From positions 1 through 36,685 of the IMG/VR virus record IMGVR_UViG_3300045974_000512: a DNA stretch of 36,685 nucleotides; one strand, given 5' to 3'. Position numbers and translations under genes: made by a program. The stretch's first letter is position 1. Each line of letters begins with the position of its first letter. Of this stretch, positions 24,848 to 30,859 are shown one piece after another. Below the pieces are notes generated by a model. The model saw only the letters and a program-made list of their open reading frames with translations, was not told the origin of the DNA and searched no databases. The stretch is from a virus.

Positions 24848-25297
24848 TCAGTCCTTGTTGTAGCGAGCGCCGGAGGTGCCCAGAGGCATCGTGCCTATTT
24901 CGACAATGTTGCTTATGTGGGTCCCAAACCGGGTCCCCAGGGTCACCCACGTCATCGGGTCAGATGCATCCGCATCACTGAAGCGAATGTAACAGTCAAA
25001 CTCGGCTCCCATCCCGCCTGGAAACTCGTAGGTCAGCACGGAATAATGGGTGCGAAGTGAGGCGAGCAGGCGGTCGCTTGGCGCCATCTTTTCCGGGTCG
25101 AAGGCGTTGAAACTCAACCGGTCGCTCAGAGACAGCCCGTGGTCCGGGTCCTGCATCATCAGCAGGTAGGTCTTGAAGCCGGGGACTGGGGTGTGGGCGA
25201 AGACGAGTCGGTCATGTGCCGCCTTGTCCATTTCTTCCATGTGACGAGCCATGTCGTCGTCGAAGGTGGTGACATCTTCTTGGGTAAGTGGTATCAT
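24848..25297 (-). CDS. Unrecognised early-arm protein (first of a three-gene unit)
   Basis: I do not recognise this 149-residue acidic protein. It has an N-terminal helix (EDVTTFDDDMARHMEEMDKA) and a beta-rich second half (SVLTYEFPGGMGAEFDCYIR, TWVTLGTRFGTHISNIVEIG). It is the first gene after the promoter element at 25334-25347, with a leader of roughly 38 bases (AGGACC before the ATG), and is followed without a gap by the NUMOD3-like gene and the gene at 24035. Its position in the early arm suggests takeover or replication support, which is only inference. Confidence 0.5.
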   Translation of the reverse strand: MIPLTQEDVTTFDDDMARHMEEMDKAAHDRLVFAHTPVPGFKTYLLMMQDPDHGLSLSDRLSFNAFDPEKMAPSDRLLASLRTHYSVLTYEFPGGMGAEFDCYIRFSDADASDPMTWVTLGTRFGTHISNIVEIGTMPLGTSGARYNKD

Positions 25298-25333
25298 GTT
25301 GGTCCTGAAGTAGTAGGAGCCCGACTGGACTCC

Positions 25334-25347
25334 ATGTGTCTATTATA
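25334..25347 (-). promoter_or_regulatory. Minus-strand promoter element TATAATAGACACAT (copy 1)
   Basis: Read on the minus strand, TATAAT occupies 25347-25342, followed by AGACACAT. It lies about 37 bases before the start at 25297. It is one of eight copies of the same 14-base element in front of minus-strand genes. No good -35 box is seen. Confidence 0.75.
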
Positions 25348-25381
25348 GTGACTTGGTGACCTGTGTATGACAGACTTCAGG

Positions 25382-25834
25382 TTAGTCGCACAACATGGCG
25401 CGATACTGTGTCTCACTGATGGCTTCCACTGCCAGTGCCACATCTTGCTCGTCGCTGTTGGCAACCTGCTTGCTAGCAAGAAGTCCAACGTGATAGAAGC
25501 CGCCTGCCATCACAGGCACATTGCACGACTTGAGGATGATGCCTGCTGCGAGGACAAGGACCCGGGTGTCAGACGTCCGTTGGTCACCTCGACCCATGTC
25601 CATGTCGTTGATGACGTGGATGGCAGATGCCATGTCACACAAGTTGTCGGGAATATCCTGCAGGACTTTGACCGACACCGCCGCTGCCAGTAGGGTGTGC
25701 ATGCGCCTGTTGATGATGATGCTCGCAAGGTCATTCTTGGCGGCGACGGCCTGAAGGGCCTTCGCGGTGTCGAGGACGTGCTTGTTGCGCTTGGCTTGAC
25801 GGGCTGCGGCTTGACGTTGGGCGGTGGAGGTCAT
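25382..25834 (-). CDS. Unrecognised early-arm protein with basic N-terminal tail
   Basis: I do not recognise this 150-residue protein. It opens with a basic tail, TSTAQRQAAARQAKRNK, that closely resembles the start of the otherwise different protein at 27839-28576 (ASTSARQEAARQARRAQ). The rest is helical and hydrophobic with two apparent blocks (LLAAAVSVKVLQDIPDNLCD and TRVLVLAAGIILKSCNVPV). The gene is monocistronic between two promoter elements; AGGAC lies before its ATG. The tail may bind nucleic acid or a shared partner. Confidence 0.5.
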   Translation of the reverse strand: MTSTAQRQAAARQAKRNKHVLDTAKALQAVAAKNDLASIIINRRMHTLLAAAVSVKVLQDIPDNLCDMASAIHVINDMDMGRGDQRTSDTRVLVLAAGIILKSCNVPVMAGGFYHVGLLASKQVANSDEQDVALAVEAISETQYRAMLCD

Positions 25835-25858
25835 GATGAAAGTCCTTAGTGGGTTGGT

Positions 25859-25872
25859 ATGTGTCTATTATA
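25859..25872 (-). promoter_or_regulatory. Minus-strand promoter element (copy 2)
   Basis: TATAATAGACACAT on the minus strand, about 25 bases before the gene at 25834. The surrounding 45 bases (25854-25898) match 29475-29519 at 41 positions, including GTTTAC placed 17 bases before the TATAAT, a plausible -35 region. The two promoters probably arose by duplication. Confidence 0.75.
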
Positions 25873-25910
25873 CTCAACCCGGTGCAGAAGTAAACAGGCT
25901 GCCTTGACTG

Positions 25911-26786
25911 TTACTTCTTCAGGAGGTTGGACCATTGACTGAGGTAGTCAGCGGGGTAGTTGACCATCATCGCACCCAACTCGTTAACGAAGGAAAGGTC
26001 CTTGCCGGGCACTCGGCTCCAGTTATCCCACAGCCAGGAGAGCAACTCTTCCTTCTGTGCTTGCTCGAGGGAGAAGAGGCTCATCTGCATGGTTACTGAA
26101 GCAAGCCAACCCCAATGCTCTTGGTCGTCAAGGTCGATGTGCCAGTTAGCGGCGCGGCGGGCTACTGCCGCCTCGTCTTGGTGCCGCTTGCTGTTAAGCA
26201 CGTCGGCTGATGTCTTGAGACGACGGTTGGAGGTGATGACAAACCGGACATTCGAGGTGGGGATGCGGAGGCCGACGATGTTGCGTGCACCTTCAAACTG
26301 GAAGTGCTGCATGGCCTCGGCGAGAAGTTGGTCTGCCGGGTTGGGGCTCATTGAGCGGCGGACGATGTCAGTAGAAACGTCCTTGTCCCAGGTGAAGGCA
26401 GGGTCGTCGTTGGTATCCATGGCTCCCTTCATGACGTTGAGAGCCGTCATGTCCATCAGGATGCTGTCGCAGTCGTCGACCCAAACAACCAGGGCCTCCT
26501 TGCTACCGGACCGGTTGTGGAGGTAGACAGCGAGAGCGAGGTTGCGAGCGAGAGCGGCCATCGAGGTGGCTCCCGAAACCTTGATGGCGCGAGCGGCGAC
26601 TTGCTTGATGGCCTGCTGCACTGTGAAGGACTTGCCGAGGCCGGCAGCACCAGAGATGTAGGTGTGACGGCTGGCTTCCACCTTCAGTTGCTTGATACCA
26701 AGTCCAACGTTGATGCGCTCTACCAGTTGGTTGTGCTTGGCACCGCCTTGGGCGATAAAGGTGCGTTGTTGTTGAGTGAAGGTCAT
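25911..26786 (-). CDS. AAA+ ATPase, probable replication protein
   Basis: The 291-residue protein has a clear P-loop ATPase core: Walker A GAAGLGKS (residues 46-53), Walker B VVWVDDCD (100-107) and a sensor-1-like FVITSN (182-187) followed by two arginines. The C-terminal third is helical with many tryptophans (WHIDLDDQEHWGWLASV, ELLSWLWDNWSR), like an AAA+ lid. Standalone AAA+ ATPases of this size in phages serve as helicase loaders or replication-initiation factors. With the polymerase-like gene at 29604-30776 it is one of only two replication-type genes I can see. It has its own promoter element and an AGGAG ribosome site. Confidence 0.75.
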   Translation of the reverse strand: MTFTQQQRTFIAQGGAKHNQLVERINVGLGIKQLKVEASRHTYISGAAGLGKSFTVQQAIKQVAARAIKVSGATSMAALARNLALAVYLHNRSGSKEALVVWVDDCDSILMDMTALNVMKGAMDTNDDPAFTWDKDVSTDIVRRSMSPNPADQLLAEAMQHFQFEGARNIVGLRIPTSNVRFVITSNRRLKTSADVLNSKRHQDEAAVARRAANWHIDLDDQEHWGWLASVTMQMSLFSLEQAQKEELLSWLWDNWSRVPGKDLSFVNELGAMMVNYPADYLSQWSNLLKK

Positions 26787-26805
26787 TTAGTGCTCCTGTT
26801 TGTCT

Positions 26806-26819
26806 ATGTGTCTATTATA
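26806..26819 (-). promoter_or_regulatory. Minus-strand promoter element (copy 3)
   Basis: TATAATAGACACAT on the minus strand, about 20 bases before the AAA+ gene start. Upstream, TTGCAC lies about 18 bases from the TATAAT and is the best -35-like box of the set. Confidence 0.75.
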
Positions 26820-26862
26820 CATATACAAGGGGACTTGTGCAAAGAGAAGTGTAACGACGCTG

Positions 26863-27342
26863 CTATATCTTGCCCAACTTGCGTGCATTGAAAAACTTGG
26901 CAAGAAGGGCGACTGACAGTTGGTGCCGCTCGCTGGTGGCCGGCCAGTTAATGCGAGAGCCTGACTGCTGCATGACGGGGTTGGCGTAGGCTCGCTCGAG
27001 CACATCTCGCTGCGGGGCAAAGAAAGCCTCCAGTTTCTTCCTGGCATTTGCTGAGTTGGTGGCCCCCATCTTGGCGCCAGCCTCCTTGTCCAACTTCCGG
27101 CCAGTTAGCGCGGCTGCCACGTCTGGCCTGGGCTTGCCGGTGAGAGCGAGTGACACTTTGCGCCGATGCTCGGCTGTGCGCACCTTGCCAAGTTGTGCCT
27201 GCGACATGCGCAAGATAGTCTCGGGGGTGTTGGTGCGGCCGGTGTTTGCCGCAACCCGTGCCTTGATGCCAGTCATCTTGACATCTTCTTCGGCGTCAAC
27301 TGGGGTGATGGAGGCGAGGAGGTCTTGGAGGGAGGTAGTCAT
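26863..27342 (-). CDS. NUMOD3-like repeat DNA-binding protein without nuclease domain
   Basis: The 159-residue protein contains at least three NUMOD3-like helices in a row: NTPETILRMSQAQLG (residues 38-52), RTAEHRRKVSLALTG (55-69) and a shorter RPDVAAALTGRK (72-83), with a possible fourth near KEAGAKMGATN. The family pattern is S/T-E-E-T-x-x-K-x-S-x-A-x-x-G. These modules usually follow a GIY-YIG or HNH nuclease, yet none is present here. The C-terminus is helical and basic (ERHQLSVALLAKFFNARKLG). It has its own promoter element and may act as a sequence-specific DNA-binding protein. Confidence 0.6.
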   Translation of the reverse strand: MTTSLQDLLASITPVDAEEDVKMTGIKARVAANTGRTNTPETILRMSQAQLGKVRTAEHRRKVSLALTGKPRPDVAAALTGRKLDKEAGAKMGATNSANARKKLEAFFAPQRDVLERAYANPVMQQSGSRINWPATSERHQLSVALLAKFFNARKLGKI

Positions 27343-27357
27343 GAGTGTCTCTGTGGT

Positions 27358-27371
27358 ATGTGTCCATTATA
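27358..27371 (-). promoter_or_regulatory. Minus-strand promoter element (copy 4, one variant base)
   Basis: TATAATGGACACAT on the minus strand, about 16 bases before the start at 27342. It differs from the consensus by A to G just after the TATAAT. Confidence 0.7.
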
Positions 27372-27407
27372 CATCCACCTGAGCCCAGTGCCCACATCTA
27401 CAAACTG

Positions 27408-27791
27408 TTACTCATCTTCTTGCATGTGTAGCCAAAACGGGTCTGCTGACAACTCGGCTTGAATGTCAGCACTCGCTGGCTCGTAGTCCGTCTCGATACA
27501 CTGACTTGCTAGATACGAGGTCAAGATGCGCCGCCTGCGCCCTCGCTCCGTCTTCTGCTGGGTGTAGATGACCACCCACCTCTGCCACGTGTCAAGCACG
27601 GTGAAGTAGACGTGGCTCTGGTCGATGTAGGACTTCTTCTCACCAAACACATACCGCTTCCGCACTGGCACCAACTCAAAGCCGGCATCAAGCAGGTTTG
27701 AGGCGCGCAGTGACAACTGGCCCTTATACCAGACCCCGTCTGGGGTGACGGCTGGCGTGTCTATTATGGTCTCCCTCATGGTCTCCGCCAT
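27408..27791 (-). CDS. Unrecognised early-arm protein with uncertain start
   Basis: The open frame codes for 127 residues and I do not recognise it. The body (LRASNLLDAGFELVPVRKRY, then HVYFTVLDTWQRWVVIYTQQ) looks like a small alpha-beta domain, with the basic stretch KTERGRRRRI and an acidic C-terminus. A copy of the promoter element (CATAATAGACACGC) lies inside codons 8-12. Either the element is not active here, or translation starts downstream, where no ATG follows; a TTG at the codon for GQLS is the nearest option. Upstream of the ATG at 27791 there is a degenerate element, CTAAATAGGCCACT. Confidence 0.5.
   Translation of the reverse strand: MAETMRETIIDTPAVTPDGVWYKGQLSLRASNLLDAGFELVPVRKRYVFGEKKSYIDQSHVYFTVLDTWQRWVVIYTQQKTERGRRRRILTSYLASQCIETDYEPASADIQAELSADPFWLHMQEDE
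27755..27768 (-). promoter_or_regulatory. Promoter-like element within a coding region (copy 5)
   Basis: CATAATAGACACGC on the minus strand matches the element except at the first base and the last two. It lies inside the start region of the 27408-27791 gene, unlike all others, which lie before genes. It may be a chance match or mark a later start. Confidence 0.35.
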
Positions 27792-27838
27792 GTTGCACTG
27801 CTTCGTGGCAGTGGCCTATTTAGGGGTATCCAGGAGCC

Positions 27839-28576
27839 TCACTTCTTGTCGTCAATGTAGGTCTTTACCACCCAATGTGGAAGGCTGCCAAACTTTGTCC
27901 AACCGGCGGCAACCGCCTCCTCATACGTGGTCGACATGTGCTGCATGGACCCGTCTTCTCCCTGGAAATGGACGATGATGGTCTGACCTGGCTGGGGTCG
28001 AGTGTCCATGTCATCTCGGACCACGTAGAAGCGACCTCCTGGCACCGTGACCTCAAACTCGTCTCCAAGAGAGTGGTCCTTCGGGCTACCGAGGATGGCC
28101 AACTTGTCCACTAAGCACTTAAAGTCGGTGGCCGAGTTGGACCTGAGGCGCTGGTAGATGCGCATGACTGAGTGAGGCGACAGGTAGATGGGGTCAGGGG
28201 GCGAGAAGTTGAGCATCGCCGGCTTGCCGGCCGCGTCGAAGAAGAAGGGCGAGATAAACATCCAGCCATCGCGGTGCTTGGAGTAGTCGAGGGCCCACAC
28301 CTTGGTGCCAGGTTGACCCGACTTCAAGCGGCAGGGCTCCTCGGAGATGTAGCAGATGTTGGTCCGTATCTTCTTGAGGCGGATGAAGTCACCGCTGTCG
28401 GCCGACTTGACCTTGTTGAAGAGTTGCTTGGCGAGGAGAGAAGCGTAGTCCTCGTCGACCCAGGTGGTGGTGTTGGGCTGGGTGAAGGAGGCGAGGAGGG
28501 CGTCAGTTGCCGCCTTCGCCTTCTGTGCCCGTCGGGCTTGCCGGGCGGCTTCTTGACGGGCTGAGGTGGATGCCAT
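27839..28576 (-). CDS. Unrecognised early-arm protein with basic N-terminal tail
   Basis: I start this gene at the ATG four bases after the stop of the 58-residue gene, giving 245 residues; the open frame reaches 28636 but that would overlap the small gene. The tail ASTSARQEAARQARRAQKAK resembles that of the gene at 25382-25834. The body has a cysteine pair (NICYISEEPCR), a beta-rich region (GWMFISPFFFDAAGKPAM, IYLSPHSVMRIYQRL) and a small barrel-like C-terminal part (GDEFEVTVPGGRFYVVRDD) ending with PHWVVKTYIDDKK. No enzyme motif is recognised. Confidence 0.6.
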   Translation of the reverse strand: MASTSARQEAARQARRAQKAKAATDALLASFTQPNTTTWVDEDYASLLAKQLFNKVKSADSGDFIRLKKIRTNICYISEEPCRLKSGQPGTKVWALDYSKHRDGWMFISPFFFDAAGKPAMLNFSPPDPIYLSPHSVMRIYQRLRSNSATDFKCLVDKLAILGSPKDHSLGDEFEVTVPGGRFYVVRDDMDTRPQPGQTIIVHFQGEDGSMQHMSTTYEEAVAAGWTKFGSLPHWVVKTYIDDKK

Positions 28577-28580
28577 GATG

Positions 28581-28757
28581 TTACATCCACTCGGCAAGTT
28601 GGTCCATGACGGCATCTTCGACGTCCGTGTATTCACGGCTGTTGTCGTCTATCTCGACCAGTTGACCACGAGAGAAGGTGTTGTCCACTTCCAGCGCGAG
28701 GTCCTCGATGGACTTGTCCTGCTCACAGATAAGACGGAATGCTTGAAAGGTAGTCAT
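28581..28757 (-). CDS. Small acidic protein of 58 residues
   Basis: A small frame starts at the ATG of CAT 28755-28757 (minus strand) and stops at 28581. The product is acidic: MTTFQAFRLICEQDKSIEDL to residue 20, then a D/E-rich rest ending in MDQLAEWM. It has a promoter element 19 bases upstream and AAGGAC before the ATG, and its stop is four bases before the next start, so it is a good small gene despite its size. Its acidity suggests a DNA-mimic or inhibitor-type partner protein, which is speculation. Confidence 0.65.
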   Translation of the reverse strand: MTTFQAFRLICEQDKSIEDLALEVDNTFSRGQLVEIDDNSREYTDVEDAVMDQLAEWM

Positions 28758-28775
28758 GATGTTGTCCTTGTGTTG

Positions 28776-28789
28776 ATGTGTCTATTATA
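28776..28789 (-). promoter_or_regulatory. Minus-strand promoter element (copy 6)
   Basis: TATAATAGACACAT on the minus strand, 19 bases before the ATG at 28757. It would drive the 58-residue gene and the 245-residue gene after it. The preceding gene stops at 28810, so this short gap is mostly promoter. Confidence 0.75.
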
Positions 28790-28809
28790 CACAACCGGAC
28801 AACCTGTGC

Positions 28810-29064
28810 CTACTCGTCACCGACTGTTACATCTGGCTCCAGAGAAGGAAAGTCATACCAGCCACGTGGCTTCTTCTGGTCGTCCCACTGGACATTGGGC
28901 ACGGAGACGGTGGGCGAGCCCGGTATCCCCTGGTCCCATTTCCGGTAGCCGACGACCGTGCCAGCAACAACTCGACGGGCCTTGCCAACCAGCCGACAAA
29001 CTCGAGTCCCAACCGGGTAGGTAGAGCGGAGGAGGGCGTTGTGGGCGAAGGTGTCGGTTATCAT
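28810..29064 (-). CDS. Small unrecognised beta-rich protein
   Basis: The 84-residue protein overlaps the stop of the upstream gene by four bases (ATGA). The sequence STYPVGTRVCRLVGKARRVV, AGTVVGYRKWDQGIPGSPTV and then VQWDDQKKPRGWYD reads like a small SH3-like or Tudor-like barrel, with an acidic end. I cannot name a function. It shares a transcript with the transglutaminase-fold gene. Confidence 0.6.
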   Translation of the reverse strand: MITDTFAHNALLRSTYPVGTRVCRLVGKARRVVAGTVVGYRKWDQGIPGSPTVSVPNVQWDDQKKPRGWYDFPSLEPDVTVGDE

Positions 29065-29459
29065 TGCAACTCGGGAGAAAAGGGGCCGTAGTGGCCATTC
29101 TCAAGTCCCAGGTCGATGGCCTGCATCTCGGTGTAGCGAGAAACCTTGGTGACCTGGCCGAGGTCGTAGTAGGACTTCTTGTCCATGACCCGACCAGTGA
29201 TGCTGTCCATCACCTCGGTCCCACTGGGTCCATCAACCTCCAGCCAGGCATGACTGCCACGGGCCTGCGGCTTCGAGAAGAAGCACTCGCCCTCGACCAG
29301 GTAGAGGTTGACACAGTCGTCGAGGGCGTGACAGGTGTAGAGCATGGTCTCGTAGGCGACGGCGTGACAGGTGCCAAGTCCTTGCTCGTCACGGTGACCA
29401 TGCCGTGAAATGGCTGCCGCCTGCTGGGCCTGCAGTGTCTTTAGAAGTTTCGCTTTCAT
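29061..29459 (-). CDS. Transglutaminase-fold / papain-like cysteine protein
   Basis: The start at 29459 (AAGGA eight bases upstream) lies after the promoter element; the longer frame to 29564 would begin upstream of it. The 132-residue product has a plausible Cys-His-Asp triad in the right order: Cys31 (GLGTCHAVAYETML), His70 (GSHAWLEVDG) and Asp85 (EVMDSITGR). That is the pattern of minimal transglutaminase-like cysteine hydrolases. The N-terminus is a basic helix (KAKLLKTLQAQQAAAI). As an early gene it may process or crosslink a host protein, or act as an amidase; the substrate is unknown. Confidence 0.55.
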   Translation of the reverse strand: MKAKLLKTLQAQQAAAISRHGHRDEQGLGTCHAVAYETMLYTCHALDDCVNLYLVEGECFFSKPQARGSHAWLEVDGPSGTEVMDSITGRVMDKKSYYDLGQVTKVSRYTEMQAIDLGLENGHYGPFSPELQ

Positions 29460-29479
29460 GACGGGGGTCCTTGTTTGGT

Positions 29480-29493
29480 ATGTGTCTATTATA
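29480..29493 (-). promoter_or_regulatory. Minus-strand promoter element (copy 7)
   Basis: TATAATAGACACAT on the minus strand, about 21 bases before the start at 29459. The 45-base block 29475-29519 is a near copy of 25854-25898 (41 of 45 identical), including GTTTAC 17 bases upstream of TATAAT. Confidence 0.75.
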
Positions 29494-29562
29494 GTCAAAC
29501 CGGGACAGAAGTAAACAGGAGAAGTGTAACCTGTGCATTTCACCTGGTGATATTCTTGAGAC

Positions 29563-29614
29563 ACTTGTAATACGCTAGGGTATAGTATTGGAGTTAGGAG
29601 TTATCACTCTCCTT
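29563..29614. repeat. Direct repeat R1 (52 bp), at the 3' end of the polymerase-like gene
   Basis: This block matches 30397-30447 except for one substitution and one inserted base, in the same orientation. It is A/T-richer than its surroundings. It covers the last codons and stop of the polymerase-like gene and the start of the gap before the transglutaminase-fold gene. It holds two inverted repeats: AATAC with GTATT (11-base loop) and AGGAG with CTCCT (8-base loop). Confidence 0.9.
29568..29585 (+). promoter_or_regulatory. T7-promoter-like sequence in R1
   Basis: The plus-strand sequence TAATACGCTAGGGTATAG has the two outer blocks of the T7 RNA polymerase promoter, TAATACG and TATAG, at exactly the T7 spacing (six bases between), while the six inner bases differ. 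Transcription would run rightwards, antisense to the polymerase-like gene. The similarity may be chance. Confidence 0.35.
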
Positions 29615-30776
29615 CTACTTCCTTGATGATGACGGAGAAGCCGGTCTTTTGGTAGATGACTTCCTGTAGGTCCTGTGCATCCACCGGCCTTTGGGTTGAC
29701 CACCCGTCATGTATGAGGAAGTGCGCATTTGACCCGGCTTTTAGGTAGTCACGCACCACTACCAGCACCCGCCTCTCGAGGTCGAAGTAAACGCCCCACT
29801 TCCGCTTCGAGTTGAGCGCCATCTTTCTCATCTTGCCCGTCTTCTTGCTCATCACCTCTACTCGAGGTAGACCTGGCTCAATGGCGTCCCAGCAGGTCTT
29901 GATGTTTTCTCGCAACTCCGTGATGAGCGGGTCAAGTCGCAACCTCATCATCCGGTGCCAGTCCTGGTCGACCACGTGGTAGAGGGAGAAGTCCCGGTTG
30001 GCACCCAACTTGGCGCCACAGAAGAGGGCGTTGATGATAACCTTCGCCTGCTTTTCATCTATCTCGCCGACTTTCATGACGTGCTGGCGGAAGGTGACCC
30101 GGTCAGCCAAGTAGGACTGGATGGCAGGCAGCCACTCGTCCATAGGGTCGGGCTGGCGCTGGGCCCATTGATGGATGAGGGTGGGCGCACAGGCCTGGAT
30201 GTCATACGAGTAGGTCAAGCCGGCATCTCGAAGCACCTCGTCTCTGACGTCCGCCTTGACCCACTGGAGGGGGTGCCAAAGCCGGTCTGACTTCTCCTTG
30301 TAGTCGAAGTGCAGGCTGGCGAGGTCGGTCTGATACACCCGCTTCACCCAGGCGATGGTGACCTCTCGGTCAAAGGCCGCCCTGTCTTCCTCGGAAACTT
30401 GTAATACGCTAGGGTATAGTATTGTGTTAGGAGTTATCACTCTCCTTGTCTCCTCTTGGACGGGCTTTTTTGTTGATGTCCACCCCGAGTTGAGCAGAAT
30501 AGCCCTTATTTCGTCCATCCCGGCTTTAGACAAGAGCCACGTCTTCACCTTGCCCGTGTCCATGTTGTAGTGCTGGTCGGTGCAGATGAGCACTTTATCC
30601 CGCATCCACTTGCTCAGGTCATTCTGTTGCTGGCCGAATGCCTCCGGCTTGTCCATCCACGCTTTTGCTATTTCTCGCGGCTCGTTGAAACTCATCACCG
30701 CATTACAGAAGCCATACGCATGGCGCAGTCGAGATATCACTCGCGGGTCATTGAAGTTGGGGACATAAGTGGTCAT
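29604..30776 (-). CDS. Small palm-domain polymerase (superfamily A / TV-Pol-like)
   Basis: I start at ATG 30776, just after the promoter element, giving 390 residues; the open frame reaches 30917 but would overlap that promoter. Three polymerase motifs appear in order: motif A YDIQACAPTLIHQ with Asp192; motif B EKQAKVIINALFCGAKLG (Lys242, Lys245, Gly254), comparable to the O-helix of DNA polymerase I; motif C FLIHDGWST with His356-Asp357. The D-x(5)-P motif A with an HD motif C recalls the TV-Pol family of viral and transposon polymerase-primases related to superfamily A. At 390 residues it is much smaller than Pol I or T7 RNA polymerase and has no exonuclease domain. It may act as replicative polymerase, primase or RNA polymerase. 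Repeat R2 codes for residues about 110-127, and R1 covers its end. Confidence 0.6.
   Translation of the reverse strand: MTTYVPNFNDPRVISRLRHAYGFCNAVMSFNEPREIAKAWMDKPEAFGQQQNDLSKWMRDKVLICTDQHYNMDTGKVKTWLLSKAGMDEIRAILLNSGWTSTKKPVQEETRRVITPNTILYPSVLQVSEEDRAAFDREVTIAWVKRVYQTDLASLHFDYKEKSDRLWHPLQWVKADVRDEVLRDAGLTYSYDIQACAPTLIHQWAQRQPDPMDEWLPAIQSYLADRVTFRQHVMKVGEIDEKQAKVIINALFCGAKLGANRDFSLYHVVDQDWHRMMRLRLDPLITELRENIKTCWDAIEPGLPRVEVMSKKTGKMRKMALNSKRKWGVYFDLERRVLVVVRDYLKAGSNAHFLIHDGWSTQRPVDAQDLQEVIYQKTGFSVIIKEVEGE
30397..30447. repeat. Direct repeat R2 (51 bp), inside the polymerase-like gene
   Basis: The second copy of the repeat lies 834 bases from the first and is translated as part of the polymerase-like protein (RRVITPNTILYPSVLQV). 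The palm motifs A, B and C all lie between R1 and R2. The same two inverted repeats are present. Confidence 0.9.
30402..30419 (+). promoter_or_regulatory. T7-promoter-like sequence in R2
   Basis: This is identical to the sequence in R1: TAATACG, six bases, TATAG, on the plus strand. If active it would transcribe rightwards towards the plus-strand genes that begin at 30860, starting about 440 bases before them. Confidence 0.35.
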
Positions 30777-30788
30777 GTGTCTATTATA
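30775..30788 (-). promoter_or_regulatory. Minus-strand promoter element (copy 8), implying a leaderless mRNA
   Basis: TATAATAGACACAT on the minus strand, with its last two bases forming the AT of the ATG at 30776-30774. A start site about seven bases after TATAAT would fall at the start codon itself, so the polymerase-like mRNA would have almost no leader and no ribosome site. Confidence 0.7.
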
Positions 30789-30847
30789 TAAGGCACGCTC
30801 GACCTGGTGTCTGGCGTTACAGTCAGCACAAGCAGGTCGACCGGCGA

Positions 30848-30856
30848 TGTAAATAC
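30848..30856 (+). promoter_or_regulatory. TGTAAATAC, near copy of the late element
   Basis: In the 83-base divergent gap, TGTAAATAC differs from TATAAATAC by one base and ends three bases before the first plus-strand ATG at 30860. No ribosome site is seen, so this gene may also be leaderless. The gap also holds minus-strand copy 8. Confidence 0.3.
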
Positions 30857-30859
30857 AAC

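Noticed and set aside
29563-30447. Attachment sites of an integrated element, or integron attC sites
   Set aside because: No integrase is present. GTTAGGA and its complement do not match the attC core exactly. The inner segment carries polymerase motifs in frame with the outer part, so it looks like an integral part of the gene.
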